Shown here: piece after piece, positions 45,552 to 56,900 of the stretch
Numbering within the stretch: position 1 is the stretch's first letter
How the letters are laid out: every line of letters begins with the position of its first letter
Source of the DNA: Gymnopus androsaceus JB14
Taxonomy: Eukaryota > Basidiomycota > Agaricomycetes > Agaricales > Omphalotaceae
Assembly (NCBI GenBank): GCA_009733575.1
Contig: ML769523.1
Location: forward strand, 67,055-131,054
Length of the DNA stretch: 64,000 nt
Reading direction: 5' to 3'
Notes under the pieces: model-generated
What the model saw: the letters and a program-made list of their open reading frames with translations, nothing else
The model's database searches: none
What the model was told of the DNA's origin: nothing
Program-made: the position numbers and the translations under genes

Positions 45552-46216
45552 AATCCCCTATCCTGTTCTACCCCTATCCCCACACTCACCCTATCATACT
45601 ATCTCCTATCCCATTCTACCCCTATCCCCGCACTCACCCTTTCACACTAACCCCTATCCCATTGTACCCTATCCCTGCACTCACCCTATCACACTATCCC
45701 CTATCCCTGCACTCACCTATCACACTATCCCCTATCCTGTTCTACCCCTATCCCTGCACTCACCCTATCACACTATCCCCTATCCCATTCTACCCCTATC
45801 CCTGCACTCACCCTATCACACTAACCCCTATCCCATTCTACCCATATCCCTGCACTATCCCCTATCTTGTTCTGTCCCTATCCCTGCACTCACCCTATCA
45901 CTATCCCCTATTCCCGCACTCACCTTTTCACTCTAACCCCTATCCCGTTGTACCCCTATTCCCGCACTCACCTTTTCACACTAACCCTTATCCCTGCACT
46001 CACCCTATCACACTATCCCCTATCCCTGCACTCACCCTATCATACTATCCCCTATCCCTGCACTCACCCTATCACACTAACCCCTATCCCATTCTACCCC
46101 TATCCCCGCACTATCCCCTATCCTGTTTGATCCCTATCCCTGCACTCACCCTATCACACTATCCCCTATCCCATTCTACCCCTATCCCCGCACTCACCCT
46201 ATCACACTATCCCCTA
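45552..46216. repeat. CCCTA-rich minisatellite
   Basis: About 660 bp of imperfect units such as CCCCTATCCCATTCTACC followed by CCTATCCCTGCACTCACC and CTATCACACTA, in variable combinations (roughly 46-47 bp full unit with shorter variants). One strand is open throughout and would encode a Pro/Tyr/His repeat peptide, but nothing else suggests a gene. Confidence 0.9.
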
Positions 46217-47530
46217 ACTATGACTCAATTTAACTTGTAAACTGTACTCGGAGTCACAACACTACCTACAATGGTCACGCATATCATGATTACCTATATC
46301 ACCCTGATTTTGATCACATGTCCTGCATGATTCAGCTGCTCATACAAAAATACAAGTTGCTGAATAATCTCCACTGCTTTTCATGAACCGGCAGGCTGTT
46401 GCTGTCAGATTTCCGGGCTGTTGGTCTGATCGGATGTGTGTGTTTTTCTTGTATTAGTAAGATACATGTATGATTGTATGTGTATCTTACTAATTTGAGC
46501 GCTTGTCACAAACTGGCAGGCTGTTGCCATTGGATTTCCGGTCCATCAGCCATTGGTCTGATCGGACATTTGCAGACTTGTAAATATTATCTAGATAAGC
46601 GCCCATGAGCGCTAAAGTACTAAACACATATACAAACTAGAACACTATTGCCTATACAGCAATTACTCCTTCCATTTTTGGTCAAATCACATCCATTTTT
46701 TGTGAATCGTTATTATATTGATATGACTGCATGATTATTAAGTTAGGCACTAATTCCGATGGTGAGTATAGGTTGGATTCCACTCCAATAGTATGGATGA
46801 TGTCCAAAAAATAAAAAGCGCTTAAAAAACTTAGAGCATCTAAAATTTCCTAATGGAGATCCACACAGTTACAAGTCTTGGTGAAAATCCCACACTAAAC
46901 CTGACGTCTAAGAACTGAGTTTCCTTATGTAAAGTAAGGACTCGGAAATTTCAATGAATATGTGACCCAGTAGGACTCCGGTGTGACAGCTTGCACTATG
47001 GCCATTGCGGAAGGGTTGTTTCGGGGTTGTTTCAAGGTTGTTTTCAATCAACAGGGCTGTTTAATAGAATTATCTGTGAGTTAGAGAAGGATTGGAGGGA
47101 AGTGTGTTGTAGTATGAAAGTTGCAGGAGTACAGGAGAAGACCCTGTGTTACTTATATATGCTTTGCAAAAAGGACTTAGAACTTTCAATCTTTTAAGAC
47201 AGGAAGGGTATGGAATGAGCGGTGGTCAACATTGAAATCCTGTAAGGCCTCCTGGCTGTGAGGCTAAGAGGCGGGAGAGGCTGGTATGCAGACAGAAATA
47301 TAGCAGAAGCTGAATACCAGCTAAGAGCCTTCAAATCCCACCAAACGTCAACACAACCCAATCTACATCTGCAAAAGTACCCTATTGCCTAGGGGTTTCT
47401 AAGTTAGCCTCAGGTACCCTCAGGAAAACTGGGACACCCAGGGTGCCCAGGCTCCCTAGGCTTGCTGAGAATCCCAAGGGACACCCCCCAATTCCTAGGG
47501 TAACTGAGGATAAAGAAGTATTCTCCAGGA
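46217..47530. other. Intergenic with a hairpin and short direct repeats
   Basis: A hairpin at 46453-46494 (ATTAGTAAGATACA paired with TGTATCTTACTAAT) is flanked by two related segments containing GGCAGGCTGTTGC and GGTCTGATCGGA (46390-46434 and 46514-46566). The segment 47034-47070 is an inverted match to 43489-43525. No gene supported. Confidence 0.5.
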
Positions 47531-47640
47531 TATCTCTGGATGTCCCTGGATGTCCCTGGATGTCCCTGGATGTTCCTGGGGGAGCCCTGAGGTGTCCCTG
47601 GGGATCCCTGAGGTGTCTCTGAATATCCCTGGAAATCTAT
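47531..47640. repeat. Short minisatellite, TGGATGTCCC units
   Basis: Five or so 10-bp units TGGATGTCCC followed by related CCTGGGGATCCCTGAGGTGTC text. Confidence 0.75.
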
Positions 47641-48295
47641 TGAAGTAATATTTTATAAAAAGATACTTTCTTACCATCTAGTCTTTCTTATACTCATACT
47701 TATCTTATTTGGTTATTTAGTCATTACTGTATTCCTAGATCTTAGAGGCTCTTAGTTGCACTTCTTTATTGGTATTCACTCATTATTTTAATTTTTCAAT
47801 TTAAGTTCACGTTGCTCACTTATATCTTGCTTGCTTGCTTAACTCATGAAATTCAAAGATATTCACTGTTTGTAAATGACACCTCACAGGTTTGAGCCCT
47901 CAGCCTCACGATTAACAGTATTATGTAAGCTAAAGTGCGGAGTGTTCAAAACCACTAGACTATCAAGGCATGATAAATAGTAGAAGCTTTATGCACTATA
48001 TACCCCAACTCTACAGGAATAACTTAGCATATTTTACAGTCTAGACTCAAAGGGTATATAGTCACATGATCAAAATGCATATTAATGTGCCATCGGGTCC
48101 CAAAAATCACAAAAAAATCATAAAAAATACTGAAAATATTTAACTCAGTGTATTTCAGCCCTGAAGCACAAGCAACTGATTTAATCTCACAAAATCACAC
48201 AAATATTTTTAATACATCTATTTCAAACATGGTCATCTCAATTTGAGAGCATAATAGTACCTCAATAATCCCATTTCAATACAAATAATTCAGGA
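47641..48295. other. AT-rich spacer, nothing recognised
   Basis: No open frame with a motif and no repeat boundary between the two CCTGG-rich repeat tracts. Confidence 0.4.
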
Positions 48296-49030
48296 ATAGC
48301 CTGAGGTGTCCCTGGGTCCCTGGGGCTCCCCTGGATCTCTATGCTTCCCTGGATTATCTCTAAGCTTGCTTGGACTGTCCCTAGGCATCCCAAAAGTATC
48401 TCTGGGCTTCCCTGGAGTATCTCTGAGCTTTCCTGGAGTATCACTGGGCTTCCCTGGAGTATCTCTGAGCTTTCCTGGAGTATCACTGGGCTTCCCTGGA
48501 GTATCTCTGAGCTTCCCTGGAGTATCTCTGGGCTTCTCTGGACTATCTCTGGGCTTCCCTGGGCTATCACCAGGCCTTTTTCAAGTATCTCCAAAGTATT
48601 TCTGGGGTTCCCTGGCATACTCCTGAGCTCTCCTGGAGTAGCTAGGGTCTCCCAGGACTCCATAGGAAAATCTCCATATCCTAGGGATACTCAGGGGCCC
48701 AGGGCTATACAGAGTTTTTCTGGGATCATTGCAGAGACATCTCAGGAATGTCCCATGATGCTTCAGGGTACCCAATGATATCTTTGGCTACTCAGGCATA
48801 CTCTAGAATGCTTCTGGAATGTACCTAGGATTACTCAAGGCTTTTCAAAGAAAGTGGCATATCCTGGGGGACTTTGATTTTCTTTGAGGAACCTGGGGAG
48901 TCCCTGGGATATGGGCATTTTCCTGGGTACCCTGAGCCACCCAGGGTGCCCAGGACCTTTCAAGACTACCTGAAAAAGCCTAGGAATTGGGACTTTTCCT
49001 GGGCCCCCCCAGAGATATTCAAATATCTCA
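48296..49030. repeat. CCTGG-rich minisatellite, 21/42-bp units
   Basis: From 48390 to 48560 the unit TTCCTGGAGTATCTCTGAGC alternates with TTCCCTGGAGTATCACTGGG, a 42-bp higher-order repeat made of two 21-mers. Flanks to 49030 carry degenerate versions. Open frames on both strands here follow from the period being a multiple of three. Confidence 0.85.
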
Positions 49031-49263
49031 GGGCTTTAGGCACTTTTCCAGATGTATTGAGTAGAGCAATGTATGCGGTAGGAAGAAGAAGAACTAAGGT
49101 TACATAAGCACTGGAATGACAGTTGAGCTGCCAGTGAATCTATAGCTGTTACAAATCCAAAATAACCATGGCACAAGCCTGCAGACGTCAAGACTTGATG
49201 TGCACTTCTGCCACCAAGGGTCTGATAATCATCTTACTTTACTATGCAGTACTATAACACTAG

Positions 49264-49791
49264 GCAGTACAATGTCACTTCAGGCTGCCCCAATTTATAT
49301 CTTCTTAGATAGTCCAAAGTGTAACAATCCAGTATCTAATATGATCAAAATCCACAGGAAATCCAGGGCCCTGGAATCCATATGCCCTGCCTGGAATCCA
49401 TAGAGCTAGGATCTCTGGCACCCTTTGGATATGGATTCCATGCACTAGTAAATATAGTAGTGCATGGACTCCATGCACTAGTTAGTACAGTAGTGCATGC
49501 AAAGTATAGTTATAGTCACATGACACTGTGACAGTACAAATTCAAAATTTTGAATTAATGATTGATAGTTACAGTGATGACTTTCTCATCTACACCCAGC
49601 AACCTACCTCTGCTGATCCCATCAGCTTGCATGTGACACTGTCACACAGACTACAAATTAAACTTTTGATTACAATGAGGATGGATTCCAGAAGGAGAGC
49701 TATGGTTAAGGTATACTGTATATATAGTGTGACAGTGTCACATGTGTTACATGACAGCATTTGGGCATGAGGTGCCATAATCAGTGGGAGG
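49264..49791 (+). repeat. Left arm of second long inverted repeat
   Basis: Contains the palindrome GTGACAGTGTCAC and ends at GGCATGAGGTGCCATAATCAG. Confidence 0.75.
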
Positions 49792-49798
49792 TGGGAAA

Positions 49799-50135
49799 AC
49801 AATGCCTAAATATTTTCATGATTTATTATTATTTTTCCGAGATTTATCAAGCTCAATTCCCATTATTTGGCAGGAAAATATGCACCCATAAGTGCTGGAG
49901 GGGCGGTATAACAATGCCCAAATATTTTCACTATTTTTCATGATTTTTCCGAAATTTATCAAGCTCAGTTCCTGATGTTCTGCAGTAAAATAAGTGCCCA
50001 TTTGTGCCCATATGCACCGGGGGGCGGAACAACAATGCCAAAATATTTTGATGATTTTTAATGATTTTTTTAGGATTTATCAAGTTTGAATCCCAACATT
50101 TTTTAGATAAATAAGCACTGGGAGGGCAGGCAACC
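49799..50135. repeat. Three tandem copies of a ~115-bp unit
   Basis: Copies begin near 49799, 49910 and 50028 with ACAATGCCxAAATATTTT, continue with ATTTATCAAGCTC-like text and end in GGGAGGG/GGGGCGG. Confidence 0.8.
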
Positions 50136-50274
50136 TCAGAGTGTTACCTAGCTTTACCAACAGATTCTACCCCTTGCCCGCTCTTCACTGAGCGGCAGTC
50201 GTATAAGCTTGTTAGGTAACTTGCAGGTTTCCCTGAGAGTTGGAGTATCATTGCGTGGCAACATAAAGGCTCCT

Positions 50275-50394
50275 GAGATACGCTAAGTCGTTTGTTGAGT
50301 TGGCATACTTGACCCATGCTTGGGTATTTCACCTCAGATATGCAAAGTCGTTTGTTGAGTCGGCATACTTGACCCGTGCTTTGGTGTTTGCTTT
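50275..50394. repeat. 60-bp tandem duplication
   Basis: Two adjacent units sharing AAGTCGTTTGTTGAGT and GGCATACTTGACCC, exactly 60 bp apart. Confidence 0.85.
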
Positions 50395-50784
50395 CCCCCT
50401 TGATTAGTTCAGCACGTCATTGTACATTAGTTGGCTTTTCGAAACCTCCCTTCAAATATAAACCTTGTTCATTTCACACTGTCTGTGCCACTGTCAAGTG
50501 CTTTTCTCTTTGAATCAATTAGTAGTTGAGGGAACCTTCAACAACCTCCTTCCTTGCATTAAATTAAACCTTTTGGACAGAATCTGATTGGGGTGATTGT
50601 TGTTTGGTTGGTTTTCATACCCAGCACAAATCAAACTCATCATTGTCACGCTCATACGTGTATACATGTGTATGAGGCACGACACTGTTACTACTTCTAT
50701 TGTTCTGAACAGCTCTGAACATATAACAGCAGCTCGTTCATATTCTTGTTTGCCTTATGACCCACATTTTACCCACATTTTTCA

Positions 50785-51170
50785 ATGACCATCAACACAA
50801 TGGAAATTGCACCACCCACCAACATACCCCCTCCACAATACACTCCTTCTGCTCCTGCTCCTGCTGCTCCAAAGAAGAGGGGAGAGGCTATGGACATCCG
50901 AAGGTGGTGACCCTAATTAGAAGGCATTACCTCTTGCTTTTTGAAGAGAAAGTCAGGAAGCACAACCAAAAGCTTACTGGGAGCACAGTCATCAATGACT
51001 GGTGGCACACAACTTCAGATCAGATCTACACCTTAATTGAAGCTGGAACACCACTTTTCAAGAATATCATGCTGTCAGCGGGGATGAGGAAGGTGAATCT
51101 GGGTGTAAGCAGCATCTCTTCTGTTTTTGGTTGAAGGAGTAACTTTGTGTTTTCCATAGACAATTAATCG
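50785..51170 (+). pseudogene. Possible coding remnant split by a solo LTR
   Basis: ATG 50785 opens a Pro/Ala-rich peptide (MTINTMEIAPPTNIPPP); a related frame continues with FEEKVRKHNQKLTGSTVIND. After the solo LTR, 52006-52180 reads HYQIKLKKASAGGASRDTM and is open. The three may be exons or pieces of one gene interrupted by the LTR. No family recognised; low confidence. Confidence 0.3.
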
Positions 51171-51176
51171 TGTTTT

Positions 51177-52000
51177 TGTTAAGTCCGTGCAACCCGGAGC
51201 GGAGCGGCCGAGGTATCGGACGGAAATAGTCCGGAAAGGGTCCGGGCTGGACCTCGTGAGATATGGGACTCGGTGAAGCTATTGGCAACACCCTTGACAC
51301 GCCGTAAGGTGTCCCGAGAGGAAAACAATAGGGTAAGGCCTAAGCTAAGTCAAGGCAGCGGAACCGAAGGCGGAGCCGAGGTTTTGCCGAGATCACGTGG
51401 CTGTGTCGGCTTAGTAACCGGAAACGTCGGAAAGACAAAGGCAAGACTCGGAAAGTGAGACCAGCTAGACTAAGTCAATTTTGGAGCTAAAGTTACAATA
51501 CAAGTTTAACTACTTAAATACTACTAAGTCTGGATAAATGGGGAAAGTGTTTAACAATAAGAAATAGATTCCCGGGAGCCGGACCGGGTACTCGGTAAGT
51601 AAAAACAATAAAGTAATTCAGTAGCAAAAGACAAAAGAACATAAAAGGCAATAAAACAATAAGTACCATAAAACAAAAGCATGGGAAAGGCGTCCGAAGG
51701 TACTGGGGATATATCCGAGGCTGTTCCGAGGGTTTCCGAGGGTTACCGAGGCTCGGAATGGAACGGAACGGCTCGGCTCCGGCGGACACGGAAGCGAGAC
51801 TGGAAAGCGAGGAAAGACCATAATGAAGTCCAAACAAGTCAATGACTTGCAACCGGGTTCCGGCCGAGGTATGGCCGAGGTTTCCGAGATTGTTACCGAG
51901 ATATAGGCTCGGTAAGCCTCGGAAATAGGCGCCGGAGGCTCGGCGGTAATTTAGGGGTAATTGGTGGACTTTGGAGGCACCGGAATGCATGGATATAACA
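51177..52000. mobile_element. Solo LTR, CCGAGG-rich (824 bp)
   Basis: Begins TGTTAAGTCCG and ends GGATATAACA, so the tips are inverted (TGTTA/TAACA). The 5-bp word GTTTT lies directly before (51172-51176) and after (52001-52005), a target duplication. Much higher G+C than its surroundings, with many CCGAGG words. No internal retrotransposon sequence remains. Confidence 0.88.
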
Positions 52001-52180
52001 GTTTTCCTCAATCATTACCAAATCAAGTTGAAGAAGGCCAGTGCTGGTGGAGCCAGCAGGGACACCATGCTCTTGCATCAGGATGCAATGAAAATTATTG
52101 AAAGTGTGCAAGGACTCCATGTTGCAAATACAGGCCAAGAATTGTTCAAGTTGGAAATGGCAGATGATATCCAACAACTA

Positions 52181-52642
52181 GTTCATGGAATCCATGGACT
52201 AGTATATTTTGTAGTTCATGGATTCCGTAGAGTAGTATATCTTGTAGTTCATGGAATCCATGGACTAGTATGTTTTGTAGTTCATGGATTCCATGGAGTA
52301 GTCTATTCATTAGTTCATGGAATCCATGGACTAGTATATTTTGTAGCTCATGAATTCCATAGAGTAGTATATCTTGTAGTTCATGAATTCCATAGAGTAG
52401 TATATCTTGTAGCTCATGGATTCCATGGAGTAGTATATTTTGTAGTTCATGGATTCCATAAAGTAGTATATCTTGTAGTTCATGGATTCCATGGAGTAGT
52501 ATATTCTGTAGTTTGTGGAATCCATGGACTAGTAAATGCACTAGATTGTGGATTCCATAGACTAGCATATTCATTAGTTCATGGAATCCATGGACTAGTA
52601 CATTTACTAGTTCATGAATTCCATAGACTACTATACTATTTC
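52181..52642. repeat. 33-bp minisatellite, 14 units
   Basis: Unit of the type GTTCATGGAATCCATGGACT + AGTATATTTTGTA. Each unit holds the near-palindrome CATGGAWTCCATG and often ACTAGT. Both strands are open across the array: plus gives 14 repeats like VHGIHGLVYFV, minus gives repeats like HGIHELQDILL. Confidence 0.9.
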
Positions 52643-52717
52643 TCCTTAAAACTCACGTACAGCCCACAAACCCATCCTATGAATATTTTCATGATTTTTC
52701 ATGATTTTTCCACTAAT

Positions 52718-53215
52718 TATGGCACCTCATGCCCGACTTTTGTCATGTGACACATGTCACACTGTCACACTACTTATACAGTATACCTTATCCCTAGATC
52801 TCCTTCTGGAATCCATCTTCATAGTAATCAAAAGCTTAATTTATAGTTTGTGTGACAGTGTCATATGAGTGCTGATGGGATCAGCAGAGGTAGGTTGCTT
52901 GGTATAGATGAGAAAGTCATCACTGTAACAATCAATCACTATTTCAAAAATTTCCATTTGTACTGTGTGACAGTGTCACATGATTCTTGATGGGATCAGT
53001 AGAGATAGGTTATCAGATGACTAGATGAGACCATCATCACCATCATTATCAATACCTATTTGGTTGCCAATACTAAGAAGACATGGAATCCAGGACATCT
53101 GGAATCCATGGCCCTGGATATCCTGTGGATTTACTTCATATCAAATACTGGATTGTAACACTTTGGCCTATCTAACATGATATAAATTGTGGTAGCCTGG
53201 AATGTAAATTTTGCC
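52718..53215 (-). repeat. Right arm of second long inverted repeat
   Basis: Inverse of 49264-49791 with many substitutions and small gaps. Confidence 0.75.
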
Positions 53216-53468
53216 AGTGACAAAGGCAAACTTTGAAATTTTTTACAGGTACTTTTGTTTTTGCTCTACCATGGTGTACGCTATGCTTGAAACATGAACA
53301 TACCATTCTCTACTGCTGCCCATACTCTCAATTGAAGACAAAAACTGATTGAAAATACCTCTGTTTTTATGTGATACAGTGCAGCTTTTTTGGAGTGAAA
53401 TTTTCAACAACATTTGTTCTTCCACATTCTCGCAAGAAGATATTGCTTTTAGGCCTCAAAATGGACTC
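53216..53468. other. Left flank of gypsy-2 with interrupted start of an ORF
   Basis: The last 8 bases (53461-53468, ATGGACTC) are the first codons of a frame that resumes after gypsy-2 at 63830. Nothing else recognised. Confidence 0.6.
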
Positions 53469-53692
53469 TGTAACGAGTACGTTCCCTTTTTAGTTACGAT
53501 TACTTAATCGGGATCGAACGGACTATAAGTAGCTTAGATAGAATTATTTATCTTATCTATCTTTTTAACTCTTACCCACATACTCGATTACTCGACTACC
53601 TACGCCTGTACTTTACGTACCTAGTGCTCAATCATAAGCACTGTTTGGCTTAGCTCCCGAGTGATCTAGCATCCACGGTAAGAGCCCTTATA
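53469..53692 (+). repeat. 5' LTR of gypsy-2
   Basis: 224 bp, identical to 63601-63824. Ends in TA rather than CA; the border was set by comparison with the other LTR and the GACTC duplication. Confidence 0.97.
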
Positions 53693-53923
53693 CATTTTTA
53701 AGCCTCAGCTATTGTCCCTAGGGACGAAACTACAGGCCAGGAGCAATATTAATTGTGTCCTCCCCCCTTTGTGCACATAACGGTGGAGTCTCGACTCACC
53801 GTCAGGCATACTCGCTCGAATACACGAGCGTTACAGGAGGAGGGCTCACAGCTCCCTTTTTTTGACACTACTCTGTCACCAGACCTGACACGTACCAAAG
53901 TTGTATTAAAAAATCATAATACA

Positions 53924-56900
53924 ATGTCATCTACTGCCACCGTTAGAAATCCATCAACGGCGACAGCTAAGACGCCTGCGCTGTTCCCACCTGTGAGAAA
54001 GTCACCACGACCTTCAGAGAATAATTCTGAAGCTGAGTCGCAAGTAACGGGGGAAAAATCGCCTAAAATTCATGAAGGCCATGAAACCCCCAACACTGAA
54101 GGTAGAATAATTTCTCCGGAACAGACAAATTCTCCTAATGGATCCGTGTCCGGTGGAACCATATTGGACAGAACAAAGGCCCTAGAAATGATGAATAATG
54201 AAGCGGCAAACGTTTCAAGTGTCGGGAACCGATGGAGTGGAAAGAATTCAGGGGTAGGGATATTTCAATCTACCCCTATACGGATCCCGCGGGGACCATC
54301 CTTGTTCCCTCCAGATGCACCTAAATCGTCGAAACAAGTGACGCTTGGGAAGAAGGGATTGGATAGGAAATCCGACGCAGGTTCAAACGTGCCAGCAGAG
54401 GGAAAGTCGAAATTAGGACACTCCTCGCTGAGTACAAATGATGATAATATTATTGATTTTGATAGCATCGACCAGGAAGGAACCAATGCCCCTATTTCGC
54501 GTTTCGTAGCAGGACTTCCAAAAACTCCTGCGGAAAATGAATCGCAATCACCGGTTCAACATCAAACTGATAACCGGGAATTTAAGGGTAAAGGTAAGTC
54601 TGCCAAGAAGGTGAGTACTAATCATTCCTCGAGTGACTTATCGGAATTGAGGCCCGAGGATTCTGCATCCCAAATAGGAAGCAGACCATCGGCTAATAAG
54701 AATGTCGCATTGCCCGGGAATAAACCGTCGGCCAAAGCGTCGAATATCTCGAATTCAAGTGCAATGAATGTGAGAGTTTTACGAGAGAAATTGCGCGGAT
54801 GTGTAATATTGCAAATGTTACATGATATCGACGTACTTAGTAATCAAAAAACGATAGTTCCACATCAAGGAATTACGTTCAAGGAAGAATGGGGGTTTGA
54901 CCCAAAAATGCCTAGCGTCAAAATTAACGCTGACCAGATACCAGATGAGGATGTCATCCCTTATAGGGACCAGTATCCCGAGGTTAAGGATGAACCTCCG
55001 GCTGCGAGTCAGGATGCACAGGAACCCAGTGATCGTAAGAATTCTTCGAATAAGAGGAGATCGACTGGAAGGAAGCGTGGACGCAAGAGTAGTAAGAAGA
55101 ATGACAAGGATAATAAACAGCCTTCTCGTACCCCAGATAATGGTGAACGGGACAGGAAGGGTGGTAAGCGTCGAAGTGGTAATAAAGGAGACCCTCCTTC
55201 AGAACCATCAGATAGTAGTAGCGATAGTGACGAGAGCAGTGGAAACGATTCAAACGAGTCGGAAGACCAGTCATGGAGTGAGAATGAAAATTACTCACGA
55301 AGTAATGGCAATCCCGGTCAAAATAAATCAACTGCCCTGAACAACCGCTATCACTCGGAAGCTCCGAGTGACAGTATGGCTGAGAACTACACTTACGACC
55401 CAACACCTCGCACAAACGAGGAAATTTTGCGTGTTGCATTTGAGCGGTACCAAAAACTGATTGAGTTTCAATTGTATGGGCCACCGATGAGAATAAATTC
55501 GGCAGCCCACAAGACAATTGTCCAAAACACTCCAAAGCCTGGTAAATATGGTGGTAGTACAAATTACGCGATATTTGATGATTGGATAATAGGGTTTATT
55601 CAGTGGTTGAATATTGTGGACAATTGTGGACCTGCAACACGTTGGAGCGTGAGCAGACAAGCTTATGTTCTTACATCAGCAGACATAGTCAGAGTGAATA
55701 CCCTTGGCTCTTTCCTAGAAGGGGAAGCGCTGAGGTGGTTCAGATCAACTGTACAGAGGGTACCGAGTGGTTTTCAAGTGGAAACTACGGACCCGTTAGC
55801 TCACCGTTGGTCCTTCATGCAGGTGGTAAATGGATTGTACCAAAGATTCATTCACGAAGCCTCGATTTCAGAAATGTCGGATAAATTTTATCAAATTAAA
55901 TATATTCCGTCTAAAGGTGTTAAGAGCATGTTTGAAGAACTGGAACGTTGGGCTACATGTATGCCTATGCCACCAGATATATATACGTTTAAAAAGCGTA
56001 TCATGCTTCTGGTACCATCGGATATCTGTAAAGACATGACCAAAATTGAAGGCGTGTCTGCAGAAATGTCATCTGTAAACGACATAATGAAGGCTGCGAT
56101 CGCTTGTGAAAAAAGCGAATGGGCCAACAAATACTACGACAATGCACGCGTTGCTGCCGAACAAAATCAGAGTGCAATGAGAAATGCTCATAGAGATTAT
56201 ATCTCACCAACGTCATCCAAAGATCGAAATAGATCTTTGGTAAAGCCTAATGAATCTCGTGCACCGAGACGATTGCAGGTGGTTGAGGACAGGAGATATT
56301 CAATCCCTGACCACAAGAACCGAGTGAGTTATAATGAGCGGAAGGACAATAAGGAAAGGGATCGTGCATCCCGACCAACCTTCCCGCCTGGTTCCTGCTT
56401 TGATTGTGGCGAATTTGGCCACTACAGAGGGGATCCCAAGTGCAAAAAGAACAATACCACTAATAAAGGACCTTCAAATACAGGACCTCGTCCACCAAAG
56501 ATGTACCGAATTGCTGAGGAGGTACAGAAGGATGGGGAACGCCTATTCAGGCTGGAAGTGACTAATTCCGAAGGTAATGTGGAATTGTCGGATGAAGAAA
56601 TTTATGCAAGGTATGCATCCTCCAACCAGGAAGATGCGGACCACATTGAGCAAGCTTCCGAGGATGAACTGGATCCTTGGGGTGGATCTCAGTATGAAAG
56701 TGATGCTGTGGATGAAGAATACCTACCAGACTCACAGAGTGGGGAGAAAACGGAACCAACTGAGCGTTTGGGACATATCCGTGATTGGGATTCCTTCGCA
56801 GACCACTGGAAAGACAAACTAGAGAGTGAATTTGACTCACTGGTAGATTTATCGGATGAGCCGTTAGAGCAGGTGAATTTGGATGATGTGGAAAATCTGA

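Larger units (their letters stand above)
49264..53215. mobile_element. Second long-inverted-repeat element (~4 kb)
   Basis: Arms 49264-49791 and 52718-53215 are imperfect inverted copies (shared blocks include GGCATGAGGTGCCATAAT, GTGACAGTGTCACATG and CTGCTGATCCCATCAGC). The core holds three 110-120 bp repeats, a 60-bp tandem pair, a possible short exon, a solo LTR and a 33-bp minisatellite. No transposase recognised. Confidence 0.7.

Noticed and set aside
45542..46240. Long open frame encoding a Pro/Tyr/His repeat peptide
   Set aside because: It is only the translation of the CCCTA minisatellite; no start context, splice structure or unique sequence supports a gene.
48262..48778. Several overlapping open frames on both strands with LGFPGVSLSFPG- and EILQGSPVILQE-type repeats
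   Set aside because: Period 21/42 bp is a multiple of three, so all frames without a stop stay open; a by-product of the minisatellite.
50140..50400. tRNA or other structured RNA gene
   Set aside because: The 60-bp tandem pair has no cloverleaf, A/B box or conserved RNA motif that I could recognise; no tRNA was found elsewhere in the window.
52146..52750. Sense and antisense repeat proteins in the 33-bp array
   Set aside because: Both follow from the 33-bp period; kept only as an observation on the repeat.
46217..53215. CRISPR array
   Set aside because: Repeat tracts have no unique spacers of constant length and the genome is eukaryotic.
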